22,484 bases of DNA from a virus, in IMG/VR virus record IMGVR_UViG_3300031851_000209, positions 1 to 22,484 of that record; one strand, 5' to 3'. A program made the translations under genes and the position numbers. The notes beneath the pieces were generated by a model. That model was not told the origin of the DNA and did no database searches. It was given only the letters and a program-made list of their open reading frames with translations. Numbering within the stretch: the first letter of the stretch is position 1; every line of letters begins with the position of its first letter. Shown piece after piece: positions 1-4,891 of this stretch.

Positions 1-2
1 GA

Positions 3-647
3 GGACGTGATGTTTGTCGTCAAATTATTTTTCAAGCGCCCGGAGACAGCGGAGATATTACCGTTCCCGCAATAGGGGGCGGTCAACCTGAGAGTACCTA
101 TATGCCAAATATAAGAAATAAACTTTTGTCTGGGGTTGATGTTGGAACCTTGGGGGAGGGTCATTCAGAGACATTGCGAGGCGATGACAGCCCTACCGGC
201 AAGCCGACTATTCTTATTAACGATTCCATTTACACCGGTCGAGCGCGGGACAAGATGATAGCGGCGGAGTCTATTCATTTGTGGAAGGACGTTGACCCAG
301 AGGGTCATAAGAAACTTCTGGATACAGCTCTTGCAGACCCGGAGTACATGGAATGGACACAAAGGTCTTTCGACTATCTAACAGGGAAGATACCAAACCC
401 GGGAACGGGGAAGTTCGATATTCCAAAAGACAAGCTAGAGACGAGGGATTTCGATCAATGGCACGAGGTTTCTCGGTTCGATCAGGTAATTGGTGGCTAC
501 ATATACGCCCAAGACCCTGATCTGCCCACGATGAAGGATTGGGACCGGTATACGCTGCCTATTGGCACTGATTTAAGGGCAGGGCTTGAGGGTTTCAGGG
601 AGGATTTTGAGACGCCTCAGATAGCTGACCCTAGAAAAAAATACTGA
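3..647 (+). CDS. C-terminal part of a virion-associated protein (5' partial, start unresolved)
   Basis: The frame is open from base 3 to the TGA at 645-647, so this is probably the tail end of a longer gene. An internal ATG at 102 follows a GAGAG (90-94) at usable spacing, so an independent 181-residue protein is the alternative. The competing frame 1 stops at 73-75 and could instead be the upstream gene's end. The product is soluble and mixed-charge, with no signal peptide or membrane segment. Visible stretches are AAESIHLWKDVDP, SRFDQVIGGYIYAQDP and LPTMKDWDRYTLPIG. From memory this type of end (SRFDQVIGG then an LP-G motif) occurs at the C-terminus of large internal virion proteins of short-tailed phages. 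That attribution is an inference; no catalytic motif such as HExxH is present. Confidence 0.6.
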   Translation, partial: GRDVCRQIIFQAPGDSGDITVPAIGGGQPESTYMPNIRNKLLSGVDVGTLGEGHSETLRGDDSPTGKPTILINDSIYTGRARDKMIAAESIHLWKDVDPEGHKKLLDTALADPEYMEWTQRSFDYLTGKIPNPGTGKFDIPKDKLETRDFDQWHEVSRFDQVIGGYIYAQDPDLPTMKDWDRYTLPIGTDLRAGLEGFREDFETPQIADPRKKY

Positions 648-749
648 TCGCCTGTAACGGATGCTCGGAGCAGGCGATCCCTGTTGCCCTACCCCATTTT
701 TTGTTTACCCGGAAATGGGAAAAGTCGGTAAAAAAAATACGACTTTCCC
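646..749 (+). terminator. Overlapping hairpins, likely transcription terminator region
   Basis: Three inverted repeats are packed behind the stop codon. GATCGCCTG (646-654) pairs with CAGGCGATC (671-679), 9 perfect pairs with a 16-base loop. CCCATTT (693-699) pairs with AAATGGG (713-719). AAAGTCG (721-727) pairs with CGACTTT (740-746), extended by GGG/CCC (717-719/747-749) across a bulged A. The second and third share bases 717-719, so their full forms compete. A run of six T (697-702) lies 18 bases after the first stem, so no single hairpin is a textbook intrinsic terminator. The position, between the end of one gene group and a new one, supports a boundary. Confidence 0.45.
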
Positions 750-768
750 TGATTGTTGAGAGTAGAAG

Positions 769-966
769 ATGAGTGATCTAACCGTCAGTCCAGTGACGTG
801 GACCCAGATAGCCTTCCAGAAGGTCGAGAATCTCCGCACAGGAGCTTCTGGCGAGGTAGAGAGGGTAGTAGTGCAGGTACAAGAGACGACGCTCTACGAG
901 GCTAAGAATGGCTCTGTGGATATCGTTACTGCACAGGTAGGTCAGAAAGTTAACGTATTGGTGTAA
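769..966 (+). CDS. Small hypothetical protein, 65 residues
   Basis: This is the first gene after the hairpin region. ATG is at 769, with a GAGAG-type weak ribosome site in the preceding 15 bases. The product is short and beta-rich in appearance, alternating Val/Thr with charged residues (ERVVVQVQETTLYEAK), and ends in VGQKVNVLV. It has no cysteines, no signal peptide and no membrane segment. I do not recognise a family. It is separated from the next gene by about 60 bases that contain a possible promoter. Codon use and the good start context make it a credible gene, but the function is unknown. Confidence 0.6.
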   Translation: MSDLTVSPVTWTQIAFQKVENLRTGASGEVERVVVQVQETTLYEAKNGSVDIVTAQVGQKVNVLV

Positions 967-971
967 AAGTC

Positions 972-980
972 TGCTATAAA
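972..980 (+). promoter_or_regulatory. Possible extended -10 promoter
   Basis: TGCTATAAA fits an extended -10 element (TGnTATAAT, one mismatch) in the gap before the small-protein block. No good -35 box is visible at 16-18 bases. A second candidate, TATACT at 1014-1019, has only a poor -35 and lies very close to the ATG at 1026. The location, just after the hairpin region and one small gene, is suitable for a late operon promoter. Evidence is weak. Confidence 0.25.
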
Positions 981-1025
981 TAGCCCGATAGATTCATTTT
1001 GCAATCAATAGGTTATACTCGGCGG

Positions 1026-1220
1026 ATGAACAAGGCGTTAGCAGAATTCTTAGCAAATGGCGGTCAGATAACCCATCTGCCCTCTGGAGTGCCCTCAGAC
1101 ACGAATTCTTGCATGAACTGTAAAGGTCAGTTCCCGACTGAGTCTCTCACGCTACAAGGCACCATACGGCGCTGTAAGAAGTGTGTAGATCGAAGAACTA
1201 AATTCAGGAGTAAGCGATGA
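1026..1220 (+). CDS. Small four-cysteine zinc-ribbon protein
   Basis: The protein is 64 residues from ATG 1026. An upstream in-frame TTG at 999 exists but the ATG gives a compact product. Cys29 and Cys32 (CMNC) and Cys50 and Cys53 (CKKC) make a CxxC-x17-CxxC arrangement typical of a zinc ribbon. The C-terminus after it is very basic (DRRTKFRSKR), which suggests nucleic-acid contact. The gene ends in an ATGA overlap with the MazG-like gene, so the two are probably translationally coupled. No terminase small subunit is recognisable in the window; a DNA-binding role in packaging or gene control is possible, but this is inference only. Confidence 0.7.
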   Translation: MNKALAEFLANGGQITHLPSGVPSDTNSCMNCKGQFPTESLTLQGTIRRCKKCVDRRTKFRSKR

Positions 1221-1612
1221 GAACGGAAGCGGTAGAAAAAGATTTCTTTAACTGGGATCTGCACAACGGTAGGACCGAGTACGAAGCAACCCCGATGCCA
1301 TATGACCACACGGTGGATTACCTCGAGGAGCTGGTTACGGAGTGGCACCAAGCCCGGAACCTGATCGAAGGATCATCTGACAAAGATCAGTTTGCCAAGC
1401 TGATCCAAGAGTGCGGTGAGCTGTCAGAGAGCATCTGCAAGGATCGTAGTGTTGCGGATGATATCGGCGACATCATGGTTGTCCTGATCAATATCGCGGC
1501 TCGCAACAACCTGAATCTAAACCAGTGTTTGGGCACAGCCTACAACGACATCAAGGACCGCAAGGGACGCATGGTGGACGGCGTTTTCGTCAAAGAGGCT
1601 GATAACCACTAG
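1217..1612 (+). CDS. MazG-like nucleotide pyrophosphohydrolase
   Basis: The 131-residue product has the all-alpha NTP-pyrophosphohydrolase pattern. KLIQECGELSES places E65 and E68, followed by DDIGDIMVVLINIAA with D82 and D85; together these match the metal-binding ExxE and (E/D)xxD elements of MazG-type enzymes. The C-terminal DIKDRKGRMVDGVFVKE is also typical of phage members. Such enzymes hydrolyse NTPs or dNTPs to NMP and pyrophosphate, which in phages is proposed to adjust nucleotide pools or lower alarmone signalling during infection. The ATG overlaps the preceding stop (1217-1220), and its TAG overlaps the next GTG start (1610-1614). The first acidic position of the canonical EExxE is Gln64 here, a mild deviation. 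Confidence 0.82.
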   Translation: MRTEAVEKDFFNWDLHNGRTEYEATPMPYDHTVDYLEELVTEWHQARNLIEGSSDKDQFAKLIQECGELSESICKDRSVADDIGDIMVVLINIAARNNLNLNQCLGTAYNDIKDRKGRMVDGVFVKEADNH

Positions 1613-1782
1613 TGGCTAATGTGCCCACCGACAAGGCGCTGTACGCCCGTGTGAAGGCTGCGGCGAAAAAGAAATTCAAGGTCTACCCCAGTGCATATGC
1701 AAATGGCTGGCTGGTACAGGAATACAAGCGGCGTGGTGGCAAATACAAGACGGTGAAGAGCAGTGGCAAAAAAGGGAAGTAG
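1612..1782 (+). CDS. DUF5872-like small basic protein, N-terminal-type half
   Basis: The 56-residue product starts at a GTG that shares its G with the MazG stop (TAGTG). It contains the phrase KKFKVYPSAYANGWLVQEYK followed by RRGGKYKTVK, which I recall from a family of small, very basic phage proteins (DUF5872 or similar). The function of that family is unknown. About one third of residues are Lys or Arg. The gene ends 20 bases inside the next gene, which is in the +1 frame. Homologues as I remember them carry this block followed by a DRWFKEEWVDI-type block in one protein. Here the two blocks are separated by the frame change at a run of six A (1768-1773). A later GTG at 1621 is an alternative start. 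Confidence 0.72.
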   Translation: MANVPTDKALYARVKAAAKKKFKVYPSAYANGWLVQEYKRRGGKYKTVKSSGKKGK

Positions 1783-2008
1783 CTTAGATCGCTGGTTCAA
1801 AGAGGAGTGGGTCGATATCAAGACCGGCAAGTCTTGTGGTCGCAAGAAGGGCGACAAGCGAGCCTATCCCGCCTGTAGACCCAGCAAGAGGGTTTCCGCG
1901 AAAACTCCAAAAACTGCTTCTGAGATGAGCGCCAAAGAGAAGGCTAAGTTCAAGAAGAAGAAGACCTCCAGCAAGCGGATCGACTACAACCATAAGCGGA
2001 CGAAATGA
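1763..2008 (+). CDS. DUF5872-like small basic protein, C-terminal-type half
   Basis: The 81-residue product reads from GTG 1763, which lies inside the end of the previous gene. It is extremely basic: 21 Lys and 7 Arg. The N-terminal block LDRWFKEEWVDIKTGKSCGR, then a CRPSKRVS segment and a Lys-rich tail (KFKKKKTSSKR), match a recurring small phage protein of unknown role; two Cys (25 and 38) might bind metal. The ribosome site for this GTG is poor (AGAG at only 4 bases). Expression could be by coupling or by +1 slippage on the AAAAAAG stretch in the overlap, which would fuse it to the preceding gene. Strong positive charge suggests nucleic-acid binding (inference). Confidence 0.7.
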   Translation: MAKKGSSLDRWFKEEWVDIKTGKSCGRKKGDKRAYPACRPSKRVSAKTPKTASEMSAKEKAKFKKKKTSSKRIDYNHKRTK

Positions 2009-2011
2009 GCG

Positions 2012-2305
2012 ATGTCAGAGAAGAAGTCGGACTCGAAGCTAAAGAACGCCGGGGTGAGCGGCTACAACAAGCCAAAGCGTACCCCAAGTCATCCTACGAA
2101 ATCGCACGTTGTAGTTGCCCGGAATGCCAGCGGAGAGACCAAGACAATCAGGTTCGGGCAGCAAGGGGTGAAGGGAGCTGGGAAGAATCCCAAGACCGCC
2201 AAGGATAAAGCTCGCAAGAAGAGCTACTACGCCAGACACAATGCCCAGGATTCCAAGCCAGACATTCTTTCTGCTCGGTACTGGTCACATAAAACTAAGT
2301 GGTAA
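2012..2305 (+). CDS. DUF6321-like small basic phage protein
   Basis: The 97-residue product from ATG 2012 contains SKLKNAGVSGYNKPKRTPSH, then HVVVARNASGETKTIRFGQQ and a GAGKNPKTAKDKARKKSYYARH segment, ending ILSARYWSHKTKW. This order of blocks is one I recognise from a widespread phage family of unknown function (named DUF6321 from memory). Its VVVA...KTIRFGQQG centre looks like a small beta unit flanked by basic helices, and the protein is strongly cationic. The gene begins 3 bases after the previous stop, which suggests coupled translation. An overlapping reading frame from 2005 encodes no recognisable pattern and is rejected. Confidence 0.8.
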   Translation: MSEKKSDSKLKNAGVSGYNKPKRTPSHPTKSHVVVARNASGETKTIRFGQQGVKGAGKNPKTAKDKARKKSYYARHNAQDSKPDILSARYWSHKTKW

Positions 2306-2309
2306 GGAG
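2304..2309 (+). promoter_or_regulatory. Strong ribosome binding site for the 29-residue gene
   Basis: AAGGAG overlaps the preceding TAA and sits 5 bases before ATG 2315. It is the main reason for accepting so short a reading frame as a gene. Confidence 0.7.
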
Positions 2310-2314
2310 CCTCA

Positions 2315-2404
2315 ATGTTTAAACCGTGTTCATCCTGCAAGAGCAAGGCTAAGTGTAAGAAAGCCAAAAAATGTTTAAAGAAATCAGGTAGTTACAAGAA
2401 GTGA
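2315..2404 (+). CDS. 29-residue four-cysteine microprotein
   Basis: The product is 29 residues from ATG 2315, with a consensus AAGGAG 5 bases upstream. Nine of every ten residues are Lys, Cys, Ser or other small polar types, with Cys at 5, 8, 14 and 20 (CSSC at 5-8) and about ten lysines. Four spaced cysteines in a lysine-rich chain suggest a minimal zinc knuckle, but the spacing CxxC-x5-C-x5-C is not one I can assign to a named family. Its stop overlaps the GTG start of the next gene (GTGA, 2401-2404), which again points to coupled translation. It is too short for standard gene callers. Function is unknown; association with DNA or RNA is inferred from charge. Confidence 0.65.
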   Translation: MFKPCSSCKSKAKCKKAKKCLKKSGSYKK

Positions 2405-2532
2405 AGAAGAAGAGTTGCGATCACCGTGAGACGATGTACGGCAAAGGTGATCTCCGTCGCCCGACGGATCGCAAAAAGTTTAGTGAAAACTATGACCGTA
2501 TCTTCGCAAAGAAGGAGTCAAAGCGTGGGTGA
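2401..2532 (+). CDS. 43-residue basic protein with YGKGDLRRP motif
   Basis: The product reads from GTG 2401, overlapping the stop of the microprotein by GTGA, to TGA 2530-2532. It contains TMYGKGDLRRPTDRKKFSEN and a NYDRIFAKKESKRG end. I recall a similar YGKGDxRRP...F..NYDxIF pattern in small proteins of other tailed phages, again of unknown function. About a third of residues are Lys or Arg. Its last 8 bases overlap the GTG of the DUF5675 gene, and the ribosome site for that gene lies inside this one. The tight overlap on both sides and recognisable conservation support it being real despite its size. Confidence 0.62.
   Translation: MKKKSCDHRETMYGKGDLRRPTDRKKFSENYDRIFAKKESKRG
2512..2517 (+). 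promoter_or_regulatory. Ribosome binding site fixing the GTG start at 2525
   Basis: AAGGAG lies 7 bases before GTG 2525. It argues against the upstream in-frame ATG at 2426, which would add an unrelated Arg/Ser-rich N-terminus read through the preceding gene in another frame. Confidence 0.7.
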
Positions 2533-2929
2533 GATCGTTCTGCAACGCTGGGCATATCACCCTGACGCGACGCTAGGAATCATCAAGTTCTCCGATATAG
2601 AGTTCTGGTCGGTAGAGCGCCCATGGCTGGATAACAAGCCAAACATCTCTTGTATTCCAGAGGGTGAGTACAAATTGAGGTGGCGAGAGTCTCCGAAGTT
2701 TGGACCTACTTGGCAGCTCGAAGATGTACCGGGGCGCACTCATATTCTTATTCACGCAGCTAACTTTGCGTACCAGCTCCAAGGCTGTATTGCGCTTGGC
2801 ACCGATTTGATGGGCGACACGATTGCGGTGGCTAACAGCCGAAAGGCGGTGAATCTGTTTGAGGAAGTAACAGAGGGTGGCGAATGGGTGCTGAAGGTAG
2901 AAAATGCCGCATATGCGGCACTGGAGTAG
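2525..2929 (+). CDS. DUF5675 family protein, possible peptidoglycan-active enzyme
   Basis: The 134-residue product starts at GTG 2525. Family hallmarks in order are LQRWAY (6-11), SVERPWLDNKPNISCIPEGE (29-48), and DVPGRTHILIHAANFAYQLQ (68-87 approx.) followed by GCIALG. This order (ERPW, CIPEG.Y, R.HI.IH.(A/G)N, GC) is the DUF5675 pattern as I remember it. The reaction is not established. His73, His77 and Cys88 in an IH...GC context resemble the His/Cys arrangement of L,D-transpeptidase-like folds, so a cell-wall role is a hypothesis. No other candidate endolysin is visible in the window. The 3' end overlaps the HNH gene by 46 bases. Confidence 0.75.
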   Translation: MGEIVLQRWAYHPDATLGIIKFSDIEFWSVERPWLDNKPNISCIPEGEYKLRWRESPKFGPTWQLEDVPGRTHILIHAANFAYQLQGCIALGTDLMGDTIAVANSRKAVNLFEEVTEGGEWVLKVENAAYAALE

Positions 2930-3342
2930 CCCGATTAAACCGCCTGATCTGCAACCAGTGCAAGCACCTCCGAGACAAGGAAAGGTGGCGGGATAACTAT
3001 GAGAGCTACGTTAGTAGTCGCATACGGATCGCCAAAGCAAGAGCAAAGAAGCACGGATTCAGTTTTGCGATAGACAAGGACTACATCCTAGAGATCCTTG
3101 AGCGGCAGAATTATCGATGCGCGATAACGGGATTCCCGCTTTCTCGCACCAGTAATAAAGGTGACTACGACCTGAGCATAGACCGAGTGGATTCAGATCT
3201 TGGCTATGAGAAAGATAATGTGGTGTTGGTCTGCAACAGAGCCAACATCATGAAGAACATAATGCCACTGGACATGTTTGTTTGGTGGTGCCAAGCGATA
3301 GCAAATTATGACCAAGATCGAAGAAGCCGCAAAAAAACTTAA
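2884..3342 (+). CDS. HNH endonuclease with N-terminal zinc ribbon
   Basis: The 152-residue product has an N-terminal CRIC (8-11) and CNQC (23-26) zinc-ribbon pair. A basic helical linker rich in Arg/Lys (45-57) follows. The HNH (treble-clef) core comprises YRCAITGFPLS (77-87), LSIDRVDSDLGYEKDNVVLV (97-116) and NRANIMKN (118-125). D100, R101, N112 and N118 fall at usual core positions. The SIDR(V/I)DS..GY..(D/G)NV pattern is typical of phage HNH proteins. An AGAGG-type ribosome site precedes ATG 2884. The gene overlaps both neighbours, by 46 bases at 5' and 35 bases at 3' with the terminase. In HK97 an HNH protein beside the terminase is needed for packaging cleavage, so a packaging role is plausible; a free-standing homing nuclease is the alternative. 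Confidence 0.85.
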   Translation: MGAEGRKCRICGTGVARLNRLICNQCKHLRDKERWRDNYESYVSSRIRIAKARAKKHGFSFAIDKDYILEILERQNYRCAITGFPLSRTSNKGDYDLSIDRVDSDLGYEKDNVVLVCNRANIMKNIMPLDMFVWWCQAIANYDQDRRSRKKT

Positions 3343-4891
3343 AGGCAACTTCCCGCTATACGCCAAAAATGTACTCAAGATTGTCACCAAGGAAGGTGTG
3401 GCTAAGCCGTTTGTCCTGAATCAAGGACAGATGTGGCTACATAACCGTCTTGAAGAGCAGATGCAGAGGCAGGGCAATATCCGCGCCCTTGTCCTCAAAG
3501 CCAGACAGGTTGGCATCTCGACTTATGTAGAGGGTAGATACTTCTGGAAGATCACCCAGAATCGCAACGCCAACGCTTTCGTTCTAAGCCACCTAGCCGA
3601 ATCAACGAATTCGATCTTTAACATGGTGCGCTATTTCTACGACAACATTCCTCATCCCGCTTTCAAGCCTCCGTTATCCACTCAGACTGCCACAACGCTC
3701 GTATTTGACGAGATCAACAGCCGTTACCGGGTAGGTACAGCCCGATCTACACAGACCGGACGAGGGCAAACAAACCGCTTTGTGCATGGCTCTGAGGTAG
3801 CTTTCTATCCCCAGGGTAATGACATTGTTGCTGGTCTACTTCAAACAGTCGGTGGCAAGGATAGCGAGGTGATACTAGAGACCACAGCGAATGGTGCTGG
3901 CGGTTGGTTCTACGATCAGACAATGAAAAGTCTGCGTGGAGAGACCGAGTGGCAAGTCTGCTTTATCCCGTGGTTCTGGATGCCGGAGTACATCCGTAAG
4001 CCTAGTCCGTACTTCGAGGCGACACCGGAAGAGTACAAGCTGGCGCAGCAGTATGGTCTCAGTGATGAGCAGTTGTGTTTCCGCCGCGCAAAATTAGACG
4101 AGCTAGGTAGCACCGACTTGTTTCGGCAGGAGTACCCTTCCACGCCGTTAGAGTCCTTCCTGACTTCTGGTCGATGTTTCGTGGAGGACAAGTGTCTTCG
4201 TGCAGCGGAAGAGGAGTGCTACACCCCGGACTTTCGTGGGGATTATCGCAATGGTGCGCTGCAAGCCCACTCTAGCGGTCCATACAAAGAGTGGTTCCCG
4301 CCGGTTTCAGAGGATGCCTATGTAATCGGCGTGGACGTGGCTGAGGGTCTGTCATACGGGGACTACAGCGTTGCTCAGGTATTGGATTCCTATGGCAGGC
4401 AGGTCGCTTGCTGGCACGGTCATGTGGACCCTTGGGAGTGGGGAAACCTGATCTCGCAGTTAGGTCAGCGGTACAACAATGCGTATGTGATCGTTGAGCG
4501 GAACAACCACGGTCTGACCACGCTTCGGCGACTTCAAGAGATCAACTACCCCAACATGTTTGTCGAGTCATCTGTGGATGGAGCCTATGGCGACAAGCTC
4601 ACAAAGCGGGGCGGCTTCCTCACTACCAGCAAGACCAAACCACTGATCGTGGACAACATGGCTGCACTCCTCAGGCAGGAGGAATCGGGCATCGCGGACA
4701 TTGAGCTTGTGAACGAATTACGGACGTATGTCATTGATGAAAAAGGAAGTTTTAATTCCCAGCAAGGGTGTTATGATGACCGTGTTATGGCTTATGCTAT
4801 AGCCCTGCACGGACTCGCTTCAATGCCCAGACCAAGGGCAAGAATCATACAACGACGATATGAGTCGGTTGACTCTGTGGCGGGTTATTGA
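3308..4891 (+). CDS. terL: Terminase large subunit (ATPase and nuclease)
   Basis: The 527-residue product is the packaging motor. The ATPase part shows a Walker A variant KARQVGIST (64-72), a Walker B/SE-type segment FVHGSEVAF (158-166) with likely catalytic E163, and coupling motif ILETTANG (189-196). The C-terminal RNase-H-like nuclease shows GVDVAEG (341-347, D343), VIVERNNHG (394-402, E397) and GCYDDRVMAYAIA (487-499, D490/D491), the three acidic metal ligands. Length is normal for the family. Its ATG lies inside the end of the HNH gene and its stop overlaps the portal start (TGATG). No small terminase subunit is recognised upstream, so one of the unknown small genes or a distant gene must supply DNA recognition. 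Confidence 0.95.
   Translation: MTKIEEAAKKLKGNFPLYAKNVLKIVTKEGVAKPFVLNQGQMWLHNRLEEQMQRQGNIRALVLKARQVGISTYVEGRYFWKITQNRNANAFVLSHLAESTNSIFNMVRYFYDNIPHPAFKPPLSTQTATTLVFDEINSRYRVGTARSTQTGRGQTNRFVHGSEVAFYPQGNDIVAGLLQTVGGKDSEVILETTANGAGGWFYDQTMKSLRGETEWQVCFIPWFWMPEYIRKPSPYFEATPEEYKLAQQYGLSDEQLCFRRAKLDELGSTDLFRQEYPSTPLESFLTSGRCFVEDKCLRAAEEECYTPDFRGDYRNGALQAHSSGPYKEWFPPVSEDAYVIGVDVAEGLSYGDYSVAQVLDSYGRQVACWHGHVDPWEWGNLISQLGQRYNNAYVIVERNNHGLTTLRRLQEINYPNMFVESSVDGAYGDKLTKRGGFLTTSKTKPLIVDNMAALLRQEESGIADIELVNELRTYVIDEKGSFNSQQGCYDDRVMAYAIALHGLASMPRPRARIIQRRYESVDSVAGY

Noticed and set aside
2005-2208. Open frame of 67 residues overlapping the DUF6321-like gene
   Set aside because: It is out of phase with the recognisable conserved protein at 2012-2305; its translation is a compositionally odd shadow.
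2426-2524. N-terminal extension of the DUF5675 gene from ATG 2426
   Set aside because: The stretch overlaps the 43-residue gene in another frame, has no family pattern, and AAGGAG at 2512-2517 points to GTG 2525.
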